Below are positions 26,591 through 37,900 of a stretch of 64,000 bases of DNA, piece by piece. The notes below the pieces were generated by a model. The model had not been told where the DNA came from, searched no databases, and was given only the letters and a program-made list of their open reading frames with translations. The translations under genes were made by a program, and so were the position numbers. The stretch comes from Sideroxydans sp. (GTDB lineage: Bacteria > Pseudomonadota > Gammaproteobacteria > Burkholderiales > Gallionellaceae): assembly GCA_028707175.1 (NCBI GenBank), contig JAQTUV010000004.1, positions 310,001-374,000 of the forward strand, read 5' to 3'. How positions within the stretch are numbered: the first letter of the stretch is position 1; every line of letters begins with the position of its first letter.

Positions 26591-28861
26591 CTACTTTGCA
26601 TTCACTCCAGCCACAGCCAGAGCACTCATATTCACGATGCGGCGCACCGTCGCGGTCGAAGTCAAAATATGCGCCGACTTGTTCGCGCCCAACAGTATGC
26701 CACCGATGGTGACGCCTTCGCCTGCCGTCATCTTCAAAAGATTGTAGGCGATGTTCGCCGCATCCAAATTAGGCATGATGAGCAAGTTGGCACAGCCTTT
26801 CAAATGCGAGTTAGGGAAAGTCGCACTCCGCAATTCTTCCGACAACGCGGCATCACCGTGCATCTCGCCTTCCACCTCCAACTCGGGGGCGGTTTGCTCC
26901 AATATCTCGCGAGCACGACTCATCTTCAGTGCCGAGGCATTATCGTGACTGCCGAAGTTCGAGTGCGACAGCAACGCCACTTTCGGCACCAGACCAAAAC
27001 GCCTTACTTCGGCTGCGGCCAACAAAGTCATCTCAGCGATCTGCTCTGCCGTCGGATCCAGATTCACATGCGTATCGCAAATAAACAAAGTATGGCTGGG
27101 CAATAACAACAGATTCATCGCTGCATACACATTGCTACCCGGACTATGTCCTAACACTTGATCGATATACAGCAGATGCATCAGTGGCTGGAAGAGTGTG
27201 CCGCACAGCAAGGCATCTGCCGCCCCCATACGCACCAACATCGCCGCGATCAAGGTGCTGCGCCTACGCATCTCACGTTTCGCGGTGTCCAGCGTCACAC
27301 CTTTGCGCTCGACCAAGCGGTGATACTCCGCGCAATATTCACGGTAACGCGAATCATTTTCAGGGTTCACCAACTCGAAATCCACACCGGCACGGATACG
27401 CAAATTATGTTTGGCGATGCGCGCTTCCACCACAGATGGACGCCCCACCAAGATAGGGAATGCCAGTCCATCATCCACCACCGTCTGCACAGCATGTAAC
27501 ACGCGCCAATCTTCACCTTCGGCATACACCAAGCGTTTAGGTGACCTTTTCGCAGCATCGAACACCGGCTTCATAATCATGTTCGAGTGATACACAAAAC
27601 CGTTCAATCGCTCGTGGTAGACCTGCATGTCCGCGATAGGACGCGTCGCCACTCCACTATCCATCGCGGCTTGCGCCACAGCGGGCGCGATACGCAAGAT
27701 GAGGCGTGGGTCGAAGGGTTTGGGGATGAGGTTCTCTGGGCCGAACGGCGCACTCTCCTCACCATAGGCGGATGTTCCCATATCCGACTGCTCGGCCTGC
27801 GCCAGCTCGGCGATGGCATGCACCGCTGCCAATTTCATCGCCTCATTGATAGTGGAAGCACCGACATCCAAGGCACCACGAAAAATATAAGGGAAGCACA
27901 ACGCGTTGTTCACTTGGTTGGGATAGTCGGAACGCCCCGTCGCGAGGATGGCATCGGGACGCGCTGCTTTCGCCACCTCCGGCATGATCTCGGGTGTCGG
28001 GTTCGCCAACGCAAAAATGAGCGGGCAATCTGCCATCTGCGTCACCATCTCAGACTTCAGCACATTGCCAGCAGACAGCCCTAGGAATACATCCGCATTG
28101 GCGATGACATCCCCCAAAGTGCGCGCCTGGGTATCTTTGGCGTAGCGCGCCTTGTTGGCATCCATCTCCTCCACGCGCCCGGTGTACACCACACCCTTAA
28201 TGTCGGTGACGATGATGTTCTCCATCTTCACGCCGAGCGTCACCAACATATCGAGACAGGCCAACGCCGCCGCACCCGCACCACTTGCCACCAACTTGAT
28301 GTCTTCGATCTTTTTGCCGACCACCTTCAGCCCGTTCAGCAACGCCGCGCCGACGATGATGGAGGTGCCGTGTTGGTCGTCGTGAAAGACGGGGATGTGC
28401 ATGCGCTCACGCAGCTTGCGCTCGATATAGAAACACTCAGGTGCTTTGATGTCTTCCAGATTGATACCGCCGAAGGTAGGCTCCAGAGCGGCGATGATGT
28501 CCACGAGTTTGTCGGGGTCGTTCTCAGCGATTTCGATATCGAACACATCGATACCCGCGAATTTCTTGAACAACACCCCTTTACCTTCCATCACCGGCTT
28601 GGCTGCCAGCGGCCCGATGTTGCCCAGCCCCAACACGGCAGTGCCATTGGTGATAACCGCCACCAAATTGCCGCGCGCCGTCATGTTCCGCACTTCAGCG
28701 GGGTTTTCCACAATGAGCTCACACGCCGCCGCCACCCCCGGGGAATAGGCAAGCGATAAATCACGTGCGGTATGCATCGGCTTACTCGCATTCACCGATA
28801 TTTTCCCAGCTGGGGATTGGCGGTGATATTGCAAAGCTGCTTCGCGTAATTGCTTATCCAT
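26591..28861 (-). CDS. maeB: NADP-dependent malic enzyme, MaeB type
   Basis: A 756-residue enzyme decarboxylating malate to pyruvate. The ATG at 28861, with an AGGGAT ribosome site, gives the usual start [14 protein letters not shown]. The malic-enzyme domain (about 1-410) shows [31 protein letters not shown], the metal-binding [18 protein letters not shown] and the dinucleotide motif [11 protein letters not shown]. The C-terminal about 330 residues form a phosphotransacetylase-like domain, which in MaeB enzymes has a regulatory rather than catalytic role. Together with mqo in the same window it gives two fates for malate. Confidence 0.94.
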   Translation of the reverse strand: MDKQLREAALQYHRQSPAGKISVNASKPMHTARDLSLAYSPGVAAACELIVENPAEVRNMTARGNLVAVITNGTAVLGLGNIGPLAAKPVMEGKGVLFKKFAGIDVFDIEIAENDPDKLVDIIAALEPTFGGINLEDIKAPECFYIERKLRERMHIPVFHDDQHGTSIIVGAALLNGLKVVGKKIEDIKLVASGAGAAALACLDMLVTLGVKMENIIVTDIKGVVYTGRVEEMDANKARYAKDTQARTLGDVIANADVFLGLSAGNVLKSEMVTQMADCPLIFALANPTPEIMPEVAKAARPDAILATGRSDYPNQVNNALCFPYIFRGALDVGASTINEAMKLAAVHAIAELAQAEQSDMGTSAYGEESAPFGPENLIPKPFDPRLILRIAPAVAQAAMDSGVATRPIADMQVYHERLNGFVYHSNMIMKPVFDAAKRSPKRLVYAEGEDWRVLHAVQTVVDDGLAFPILVGRPSVVEARIAKHNLRIRAGVDFELVNPENDSRYREYCAEYHRLVERKGVTLDTAKREMRRRSTLIAAMLVRMGAADALLCGTLFQPLMHLLYIDQVLGHSPGSNVYAAMNLLLLPSHTLFICDTHVNLDPTAEQIAEMTLLAAAEVRRFGLVPKVALLSHSNFGSHDNASALKMSRAREILEQTAPELEVEGEMHGDAALSEELRSATFPNSHLKGCANLLIMPNLDAANIAYNLLKMTAGEGVTIGGILLGANKSAHILTSTATVRRIVNMSALAVAGVNAK

Positions 28862-29051
28862 GGCATCAATCCCTCGTGTACATTGAGTCATCAATTATAT
28901 TCCTGCACGCCCACATCACTACGCAATTAAGCCCTTAAAGCCATTAGGGCAGTATGTTTATCTGCGAATTGAAAATTACACTTTAGGATTACAATCGAGA
29001 CGACTTTATCTTCAATAGGCTCCGCATACTCACAACGGATCGGAATCCACA

Positions 29052-32000
29052 ATGAAACTTATCCCTATGATGAAAAAGTTACAAGGATGGCGACTTATTT
29101 CCTTGATCAGCTTGTTAATTTTGATTCCAGTAGAACTCATCGTCTCAATGATGGACCTATTGCTTCATGGAGAAGTCTCGTCAGACTATTTACTCACGGG
29201 GCTGGTTGCCGCCAGCTTAGTCGCGCCTGCTACGCTCGCCTTTTTAAATCACGTTCTGCGCACAATTACAGCAGATACGCTAGAGGCACTCGAAGAGAGT
29301 AAAGAGCGCACCAAGTCTGATCTGAACATGGCCATTGAAGCCGCACAGATGGATCTATGGGAGTTCGATCTCGCCACACACAGCATCAAATACAATACAG
29401 CCAGAATCAAGATTCCTGGATTTTCTGCCGACAACCCACCTCGCAATTTACAAGATTGGCTGGTGTCGATTCATCCCGATGACGTTGCGTCATTTCAACA
29501 AAAGATGCAGCGTGCAATGCAACCCAATGCAGCCAACTTTGATTTTGAATATCGCGTTGCGTTGAATGAGGGGCAGTGGGCTTGGGTACATACACGTGGC
29601 GGCATCATCAAACGCGATTTATCCGGCAAACCACTCTTAGCTGCAGGTAGTACGATCAACATTACCGCACGCAAACAAGCCGAACTTGAAGAACAAGAAG
29701 CCAATCAGCGCTTCGCCCTTTTCTTTAATAACAATCCAGATTTGATGCTTATCAGCCGCCTAGAAGATGGGCGAATCACAGATGTGAATGATATGTTCGT
29801 GCGCGCATCTGGCTATAGCCGAGAAGAAGCAATTGGCAACACCACGATTGGGCTGGGACTGTGGTCGAATAGTTTGGACCGTGACCGTATGGTGGCCGAA
29901 CTTAAGTCCAAAGGGATCAGCGATCACCTTGAAGCTGAGTTTCACACCAAATCTGGGGCGCCCCTTATCGGCTCCTTGGCTGCTGTTGTGACGCAGCTAA
30001 ACGGCGTGCATCACATCTTGAGTACCGTACGTGACATTTCAATCGAAAAACAAGCTGAAGCACTCATACGACGGAGCGAGACATTACTTCGTGCCACGCT
30101 GGAATCGACTGATGAAGGTATTTTGATGGTCGCCCATGATGGGCACATACTTTCTGCCAACAAGCGCTTCGCCGAACTTTGGCAAATCCCGCAGACCCTC
30201 GTTGACTCTGGGGATCGCGAACAACTCTTAGCAAGCATGCTTGAGCAGCTCGTCGATCCTCAAGCCTTTCGCGACCAAGTTGAGAAAATGTATGTGAGTG
30301 ATCTCGATGCGCGCGATACCTTACATTTCAAAGACGGGCGTGTATTCGCGCGCTTTACCAAATCCTTGCAGATTGGTGAAGAAAACGGGCGTATCTGGTG
30401 CTTGAAGGACATCACCGAGCAATATCGAACAGAAGAGAATCTCAAGGCCACCAAGGAACGCTACGACTTTGCCACACGCGTCGGCAAGGTGGGCACTTGG
30501 GACTGGAGTCCCGCAACAGGGATGCTGTTCTGGAGTGACGAGACATTTCGCCTAATGGGGTTCGAACCTGGCGCCATCACACCCACCTACGAATTATATC
30601 TTGGGCTCGTTCATCCCGATGACCGTGATTATTTAAACAAAGGCGTACAGGACGCTCTGCAAAGAAAGAAAAGTTATTCACTTGATTGTCGCATCGTGCT
30701 ACACAACGGTACAGAAATCGTCTGTCATGTGACCGGCAAGGTGGAATTCGATGCACATGACCAGCCACTGCGCATGCTGGGAACGATACAAGACGTTACT
30801 CAGCGTAAACAAGCCGAGGTTGCACTTCGCATAAGTGAACAAAAACTACTGACTATCCTAGATAACGTAGATGCGTACATCTACCTAAAAGATCAAAAAG
30901 GACATTATCTTTTTGCAAACCAGCCTGTGCGGGAACTGTGGCAAGCCGAAATGGCGGATATCGTAGGTTTTGGTGATGAGAAGTTCTTTAATGATGAGAC
31001 CACTCAAAATATCCGACACAACGACAGAGGCGTACTAGATCGAGGCGAAACACACAGTACAGAAGAGACGAATACCGTTACCGCAACAGGTAAAACCTTT
31101 ACCTATCTTTCGACCAAACTCCCTTTACGAAATGAAGATGGCAGCATCTACGCATTGTGCGGAATATCGACAGACATCACACACCGTAAACAAACCGAAC
31201 TCGCCTTGATCGCCAGCGAAGAACGCGCGCAGAACTTAGCCACCCTTTTGCGACTCATTACTGACAACGTGCCCGATATGATTTGGGCAAAGGATCTAGA
31301 CCAGCGTTACCTATTTGCCAACCGTGCGATCTGCGAAAACCTACTCAGTGCAAAAGATACCGATGAACCTATCGGTAAAGACGATATGTTCTTTGCGCGA
31401 CGCGAACGTGAGGCACATCCAGAAGACATGTCTTGGCATACATTTGGTGAACTCTGCCAAGATAGTGATGCCATCACTTTGCAAAATGGCAAACATTCTC
31501 GTTTCGACGAGTTCGGCAACATCAAAGGAAAGTTCTTATACCTTGACGTACACAAAGCCCCCTTTATCAACGATAAAGGGGAGCTACTTGGCGTAGTCGG
31601 CTCTGCGCGCAACGTGACTGACCAACGGGTAGTCGAAGAAAAGCTACAACTTGCGTCGATGGTACTGGAGAACAGTAGCGAAGCAATGTTCATCACGGAT
31701 GAACATCACTTCATCCTTGAAGTGAACCCCGCGTTCACCAAGCTCACGGGGTACACGCCCGCAGAAGTGCTTGGCAAGACCCCAAAATTGATGCGTTCCG
31801 GCCGACACGATCCCGCTTTTTATAAAGCCATGCAGCAAGAACTCGCCCAAAATGGGCATTGGCAAGGTGAGATCTGGAACCAGCGCAAGAACGGGGAGAT
31901 ATTTGCCGAGTGGCAGACCATCAATACGGTCTATCGTGAAGATGGCTCGGTACACCGTCATGTCGCATTATTCTCTGACATCACCGAGCGTAAGAAATCG

Positions 32001-33302
32001 GAAGAGTTGATTTGGGCTCAAGCCAACTTCGACCAACTCACCGGCTTACCCAATCGGCGTATGTTCCGAGATCGCCTCACGCAAGACATCAAAAAAGCAC
32101 ATCGTGCCAATTTAAAGTTAGCGCTGCTATTCCTTGATCTTGATCGTTTTAAAGAAGTGAACGATTCACTGGGTCACGACCGAGGTGATGCGCTGCTGGT
32201 GGAAGCTTCAGTGCGAATCACCGCTTGCGTACGCGAATCGGACACCGTTGCTCGCTTGGGAGGGGATGAGTTCACCATCATATTGGCAGAACTCGATGAT
32301 CGCGCCAGCGTAGAACGCATCGCTGAGTCCATCCTGCTTTCGATGGCGCAACCCTTTAACCTAGGCAATGAAGTCGCCTACATCTCGGCCAGTATCGGCA
32401 TCACCTTGTATCCCGATGATGCAACTAGTTTAGAAGATATGCTGAAGAACGCCGATCAGGCTATGTACGTTGCAAAGAATGCAGGGCGCAACCGCTTCAG
32501 TTATTTCACCAACGCGATGCAGGAAAAAGCTTTGTACCGCTTGCATATGCTGACCGATCTACGTCGAGCACTGGCTGAAAACCAACTTCAACTGTACTAC
32601 CAACCTATCGTAGAGATTAAGACTAGCAAGATCCAAAAGGCAGAATCCTTGTTACGCTGGTTCCATCCGAAACGGGGATTGATTAGTCCATCCGAGTTCA
32701 TTCCGCTCGCAGAAGAGTCTGGACTCATCCACGAAATCGGCGATTGGGTGTTCGAACAGGCTGTAACTCAAACGCTTCACTGGAGAGATCACTTTGATGC
32801 CAACTTCCAAGTCAGCGTGAACCAATCCCCCCTGCAGATCCAATCAAAACCCAGCCACTGCAAATGGAAAGCATGTCTGTCCGACGCCGGACTATCTGGC
32901 AAAAATCTAGTGATCGAGATCACCGAAGGTGTACTGCTAGATACGTCCCCTACCGTCATCTCCGAACTATTAGCCTTCCGCGATGCAGGGATCCAAGTCG
33001 CCATTGATGATTTTGGCACCGGATACTCCGCCTTGTCGTATCTCAAAAAGCTCGATATCGATTACGTCAAAATCGACCAATCATTCATCCGCAATCTAGA
33101 AACCGATGCAAGTGACATGGCACTGGCAGAGGCAATCGTGGTGATGGCACACAAACTAGGCTTGAAGGTTATTGCAGAAGGTGTAGAGACACAGGAACAA
33201 CTTGATTTGTTAGCCAGGATGGAATGTGACTACGCACAAGGATTCTTGTATTCCAGAGCCTTGGCACCGCAAGAGTTTGAAAAATTTCTGGCTAATTCAT
33301 AA
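29052..33302 (+). CDS. multi-PAS diguanylate cyclase/phosphodiesterase (GGDEF-EAL)
   Basis: A 1416-residue inner-membrane signalling protein. Two N-terminal helices (about 14-36 and 44-70) are followed by about seven PAS domains (roughly 95-985), the last with the classic VNPAFTKLTGYTPAEVLGK segment. The GGDEF domain (about 990-1150) has ARLGGDEF and, five residues before it, RESD fitting the RxxD inhibitory site, so cyclase activity with product feedback is plausible. The EAL domain (about 1165-1410) has the first motif as ESL rather than EAL, but keeps ITEGVLL, DDFGTGYS, KIDQSFI and AEGVET, so it may still hydrolyse c-di-GMP. It is monocistronic. The input signal is unknown. Confidence 0.93.
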   Translation: MKLIPMMKKLQGWRLISLISLLILIPVELIVSMMDLLLHGEVSSDYLLTGLVAASLVAPATLAFLNHVLRTITADTLEALEESKERTKSDLNMAIEAAQMDLWEFDLATHSIKYNTARIKIPGFSADNPPRNLQDWLVSIHPDDVASFQQKMQRAMQPNAANFDFEYRVALNEGQWAWVHTRGGIIKRDLSGKPLLAAGSTINITARKQAELEEQEANQRFALFFNNNPDLMLISRLEDGRITDVNDMFVRASGYSREEAIGNTTIGLGLWSNSLDRDRMVAELKSKGISDHLEAEFHTKSGAPLIGSLAAVVTQLNGVHHILSTVRDISIEKQAEALIRRSETLLRATLESTDEGILMVAHDGHILSANKRFAELWQIPQTLVDSGDREQLLASMLEQLVDPQAFRDQVEKMYVSDLDARDTLHFKDGRVFARFTKSLQIGEENGRIWCLKDITEQYRTEENLKATKERYDFATRVGKVGTWDWSPATGMLFWSDETFRLMGFEPGAITPTYELYLGLVHPDDRDYLNKGVQDALQRKKSYSLDCRIVLHNGTEIVCHVTGKVEFDAHDQPLRMLGTIQDVTQRKQAEVALRISEQKLLTILDNVDAYIYLKDQKGHYLFANQPVRELWQAEMADIVGFGDEKFFNDETTQNIRHNDRGVLDRGETHSTEETNTVTATGKTFTYLSTKLPLRNEDGSIYALCGISTDITHRKQTELALIASEERAQNLATLLRLITDNVPDMIWAKDLDQRYLFANRAICENLLSAKDTDEPIGKDDMFFARREREAHPEDMSWHTFGELCQDSDAITLQNGKHSRFDEFGNIKGKFLYLDVHKAPFINDKGELLGVVGSARNVTDQRVVEEKLQLASMVLENSSEAMFITDEHHFILEVNPAFTKLTGYTPAEVLGKTPKLMRSGRHDPAFYKAMQQELAQNGHWQGEIWNQRKNGEIFAEWQTINTVYREDGSVHRHVALFSDITERKKSEELIWAQANFDQLTGLPNRRMFRDRLTQDIKKAHRANLKLALLFLDLDRFKEVNDSLGHDRGDALLVEASVRITACVRESDTVARLGGDEFTIILAELDDRASVERIAESILLSMAQPFNLGNEVAYISASIGITLYPDDATSLEDMLKNADQAMYVAKNAGRNRFSYFTNAMQEKALYRLHMLTDLRRALAENQLQLYYQPIVEIKTSKIQKAESLLRWFHPKRGLISPSEFIPLAEESGLIHEIGDWVFEQAVTQTLHWRDHFDANFQVSVNQSPLQIQSKPSHCKWKACLSDAGLSGKNLVIEITEGVLLDTSPTVISELLAFRDAGIQVAIDDFGTGYSALSYLKKLDIDYVKIDQSFIRNLETDASDMALAEAIVVMAHKLGLKVIAEGVETQEQLDLLARMECDYAQGFLYSRALAPQEFEKFLANS

Positions 33303-33336
33303 ACAGAATTCAGGACTCACTAAAGGTTCCCCAACA

Positions 33337-33363
33337 CTAGCCTCTCCCAATAGGAGAGGCTAG
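33337..33363. terminator. hairpin between convergent genes
   Basis: An 11-bp perfect stem (CTAGCCTCTCC / GGAGAGGCTAG) with a 5-base loop lies between the GGDEF-EAL stop and the mqo stop. The T-runs are short, so it may act as a modest bidirectional terminator. Confidence 0.6.
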
Positions 33364-33376
33364 TCAAAAATCAAAC

Positions 33377-34876
33377 CTACGACTTACCCGCCCGATGCTC
33401 CAAACCCAAAGTCCCTAACGTGCGGTTACGCACTTCGTGCAACAACGCCACATTCTCATCCAGAGATTGACCGTAGGAAGGAATCATCTCTTTCATCTTG
33501 CTCTGCCACTCAGCAGAATTCATACGTTGTTTGAAGCAGCGCTCAACCACCTCGATCATTGCCTGCACAGATGTAGATGCACCGGGGGATGCCCCTAACA
33601 ATGTCGCCAACGTTCCATCTTGCGCGGTAACGATCTCGGTGCCGAACTCCAATTTCCCACCGTTGGTGTCGCACCCCTTAATGATCTGCACACGCTGCCC
33701 TGCAGCGGCCAATTCCCATTGATTCTCAGATGCCTCAGCATAGAACTCGCGCAAGCTATCTACACGTTCCTTGTGCGATTTGAACGCCTCGCTCACCAGA
33801 TAACGCGTAAGGTCCATGTTGTCGCGTGCAACGGACAACATCGGTTTCAGATTGGCGGATTTCAATGACGAGAACAGATCAAGCACCGACCCTTCTTTCA
33901 GGAACTTGGTGGTGATGCTGGCGAACGGCCCGAACAACAACACCGACTCACCGCCGATGATGCGCGCATCCAGATGCGGCACCGACATCGGTGGTGCGCC
34001 CACTGCCGCACGACCATACACCTTGGTGGTGTGCTGACGCACGATCTTAGGGTCATGGCAGATAAGCCATTGACCACTGATAGGGAAGCCGCCGTAGCCC
34101 TTCGCTTCTGGGATGCCCGATTTCTGCAGCAGCGGCAATGCACCACCACCCGCGCCGAGGAACACGAAACCTGCGTCGATGGTCTTCGTCTTGTCGGTAT
34201 GGTTATCGGTCACACGCACATGCCAGCGACCATCTTCATGCTGCTTCAAACTGTTGATGGTGTGGCTCAACTTCAACTCGAAGTTATCCAGTTTCAACAA
34301 AGCCTTCACCAGCTTGCGCGTGAGGAAACCGAAGTCGATGTCCGTGCCATGCTTCACCTGCGTCGCGGCTACTTTTTCTTTCGGGTCGCGGTGGCGCATC
34401 ACCAGCGGCATCCACTCACGCAACACCGCATGGTCCTCGCTGTACTCCATCTCTTCGAACAGATGATGTGTGTGCAACGCTTGGTAACGTTTGCGCAAGA
34501 AAGCGACGTCCGCTTCGCCATGCACGAAACTCTGGTGATAGACGGGATTGATGAACTTCTCAGGCTGCGGCAACAAGCCTTGCTCGACGAGATACGACCA
34601 GAACTGCAAAGACACCTCGAACGCCGCATTGATCTCCAACGCACGATTGATCTTCACGCTGCCGTCAGGCTGTTCGGGCGTGTAATTCAACTCACAGTAA
34701 CCTGCGTGGCCCGTGCCTGCATTGTTCAATCCGTGCGAGCTCTCGTTCGCCACCTTGGACTGGCGCTCCACCATCATTATCTTCAGCGACGGATCGAGTT
34801 GCGCCAACAGCTTACCCAGCGTCGCACTCATCACCCCCGCACCGACCAACAATACGTCTACTTTTTTGACTGACAT
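33377..34876 (-). CDS. mqo: malate:quinone oxidoreductase
   Basis: A 499-residue FAD-dependent peripheral membrane enzyme oxidising malate to oxaloacetate and reducing quinone. The N-terminal FAD motif is DVLLVGAGVMSATLG, followed by MVERQSKVANESSHGLNNAGTGHAG, which is very characteristic of Mqo. Later come VFLGAGGGALPLLQKSGIPE and the C-terminal LLGASPGASTSVQAMIEVVE. Full length for the family. A 119-base gap without visible genes separates it from hrpA. Confidence 0.97.
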   Translation of the reverse strand: MSVKKVDVLLVGAGVMSATLGKLLAQLDPSLKIMMVERQSKVANESSHGLNNAGTGHAGYCELNYTPEQPDGSVKINRALEINAAFEVSLQFWSYLVEQGLLPQPEKFINPVYHQSFVHGEADVAFLRKRYQALHTHHLFEEMEYSEDHAVLREWMPLVMRHRDPKEKVAATQVKHGTDIDFGFLTRKLVKALLKLDNFELKLSHTINSLKQHEDGRWHVRVTDNHTDKTKTIDAGFVFLGAGGGALPLLQKSGIPEAKGYGGFPISGQWLICHDPKIVRQHTTKVYGRAAVGAPPMSVPHLDARIIGGESVLLFGPFASITTKFLKEGSVLDLFSSLKSANLKPMLSVARDNMDLTRYLVSEAFKSHKERVDSLREFYAEASENQWELAAAGQRVQIIKGCDTNGGKLEFGTEIVTAQDGTLATLLGASPGASTSVQAMIEVVERCFKQRMNSAEWQSKMKEMIPSYGQSLDENVALLHEVRNRTLGTLGLEHRAGKS

Positions 34877-34995
34877 TCTGATTTCCTTGACTTCATTTTT
34901 TGTAGTACTGCACTCCCCACAACCCTCTCTACCACATCCCCTCCCCCATGCAGGGGAGAAGGAACTGATTTAGTACTAGGTAATTGAGAATCATT

Positions 34996-37900
34996 CTACC
35001 TGTTCATCTCCGCCAACATCTTCTCCAATCGTTTGACCGAGACGATAACGGGCGTTTTCAATTCCTGTGCAAACAACGACACGCGCAACTCCTGCACCAT
35101 CCAGCCAAAGTCCGTCAACCGCACATCGACTTCACCCTGCTGCGCCGAAAGCTTGCGCCCCCATTGCTGCAACAGCGGATTCATCTGCGCCAGATTCTGC
35201 GCATCACGCGCTGGATTCGCTTTCAACTTTTCCAGCCGCACATTGATCGCCTTCAGATAACGCGGCATGTGCTGCATGCGTTCGTAGGGCGTGCGCCCCA
35301 CCCACTCCTTGCCCAGCAACCATTCGCACTGGCTGCGGATGTCCTGCAACACTTGGGCGTGTGCCTTGAACTGCGGCAAGGCTTTCTGCAAAGCATGGTG
35401 ATCTGCCAACACCGCCGCGACCAAGCGTGCGATTTCCTGCGCCACCAGATTCAATCGCCCTTTCGCATCCTTGCACCGCTCGGCGAACGCCTTCTCGGTC
35501 TCGGGCAACGGCTCGTTGAGCGAACAACGATCAAAGGTCACCGCGATGATCTGCCGCTGCAAATCTTGCTGCGAACCGAAAGGCAAGAATTGCATGGTCA
35601 TCGCTTGTAGTCCCGGCAGGTTCTTCTCCAGATACTTAACCTGCTCTTTCAGCGCTAGCATGAATAGACGACGCAAACCGGCACGATGCACCGCTTGCGC
35701 CTCTTCACGTGTGTCGAAACTTTGCAGGCTCACCGCATCGCCCTCATCTACCAAGGCATTGAACACGGTGATGGTCTGGCCTGCGCGTTGCTCGCTGCGG
35801 GTCGCAGGAAAATCGCCGAAGCGCCATTCCGTGTATCGCTCCCCGCTCGTTTTTGCCTGCGCCACGGCTTGTTTAGCCACGGGTGAGGAAGTAACGACTG
35901 CCTGCTTGGGGGCCCACTCCCCGCGCAACGCCGCAAAATTGCGCGACATGCCCAGCTGCCGGCCATGCTCATCCACCACACGGAAGTTCATCAGCAGATG
36001 CGGCGGCAATTGTTCCAAGCGGAATGCATCCAGCGGCACCTCGATCTGCCTTTGCTCGCGGATGAATCTTGCCAACGCTTGCAGCAACGGCGTGTCGGAA
36101 GGCTTCACAGATCCCGCAAAAAAAGCTGCGAACTCAGGCACGGGAACACAATTGCGGCGCAATTTCTGCGGCAGTGACTTCACCAACTGCGCGACTTTCT
36201 CCGCCAATACCCCTGGCACCAGATACTCGCAGCGCGCCGCCGACACCTGATTCAGCAAGGCTTGTGGTACGGTCAGCGTCACACCATCGTCGTTCTTGCC
36301 GGGCGCGAAGTTGTACGCCATCGCGTAGCTCACATTGTTCATCACCATCTGCGGCGGAAAGTGCTCGGTGGTGATGCCTGCCGCCTCGTGGCGCATCAAG
36401 TCGTCTTTTTTGAGGTAGAGCAACTTGGGCTGTTCGCGCTCGGCTTCCTTGCGCCATTTCTCAAATGCCGCACCGTTGTGCATGCCCGCGGGGATGCGCT
36501 GGTCGTAGAAGGCGAAGATAAGTTCGTCATCCACCAACACATCAGGACGACGCGACTTATGTTCCAGCGCCTCGATGTCTTCGATCATCTTTTGGTTGTG
36601 CGCGAAGAACGGCGCGAGTGTGTTGAACTCGCCATTCACCAGCGCTTGGCGGATAAATACCTCGCGCGATTCTTCTGGTTGCATCGGCCCGTAGTGCACG
36701 CGTTTCTTGGGGTTGATGAGCAGGCCAAACAAGGTGCTGCGTTCCCATGCCGCCACCTGCGCCGCCTTCTTCTCCCAGTGCGCGTCGAAGTAACTGCGCT
36801 TGATGAGATGCGCCCCCACCTCTTCCAACCACTCTGGTTCGATACGCGCCATGCAACGCGCGAATAGCTTGGTGGTCTCCACGATCTCTGCGGCGAACAC
36901 CCACTTCGCCCCCTTCTTCGCCAGCACCGAATTCGACGCGATGAAGAACTTGATCTCGCGCGGGCCAAGATAGTGCGGCTCACTGGTGGAACGGCAACCG
37001 ATGTTGCCGAGCAGACCAGTGAGCAAGGCTTTGTGGATCTGCTCGTAGGTAGCGGGCTGCTCGTTGAAGCGCATTCCCATCTCACTCACTTGTGCATGCA
37101 ACTGTTGGTACAACTCATGCCATTCGCGCAAACGGATAGGCGACAAGAACTTCTCGCGGCATTCCTGCGCCCATAGCTTGTTGGTTTTCTTATGTTTCAC
37201 CGCCTCTTGAAACCACGCCCACAACTTGATGTAGGCAAGGAAATCCGAACGCTCATCGTTGAAACGCTGATGTGCCGCATCCGCCGCTTCGCGTCGTTCT
37301 GCGGGGCGGTCACGCGGGTCTTGCAACGCCAAGGCACTGGCGATGATAAGGATCTCGTTCAGACAGTGATACTGCCGCCCCGCCAACAACAAGCGCGCCA
37401 CCTTGGGGTCGAGCGGCAATTTGGCGAGTTCGTGGCCGAGGGGCGTGAGCTGACGTTTATCGTCGATGGCGTTCAACTCTTGCAACAGCTGGTAACCGTC
37501 TGCGATGGCGCGCGAACCGGGCGGCTCGATGAACGGGAATGCTTCGACCTCGCCCAGCCCCAGCGCACTCATACGCAAGATGACCGTCGCCAGCGACACC
37601 CTGAATATCTCTGCATCGGTAAATTCTGGGCGCAGTAAGAAATCCGCCTCTTCGTAGAGACGAATACAGATACCACTCATCACACGACCGCAACGACCGG
37701 CACGTTGATTAGCCGCCGCGCGCGCGATGTTCTCGATGCGCAACTGCTCCACCTTTTGCCGCACGCTGTAGCGGTTGATACGCGCCAAGCCACTGTCGAT
37801 GACGTAGCCGATATTAGGCACGGTAAGTGAGGTCTCCGCCACGTTGGTGGCCAGCACCACACGGCGCATGCCCGAAGCGGGTTTGAACACACGGTCTTGC

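Noticed and set aside
33974-34873. 299-codon plus-strand open frame antisense to mqo
   Set aside because: Composition (Arg, His, Leu, Gln) is typical of antisense shadow; mqo is unambiguous on the other strand.
34984-35610. 208-codon plus-strand open frame overlapping the hrpA 3' end
   Set aside because: Shadow frame in the C-terminal region of HrpA, with no motif or ribosome site.
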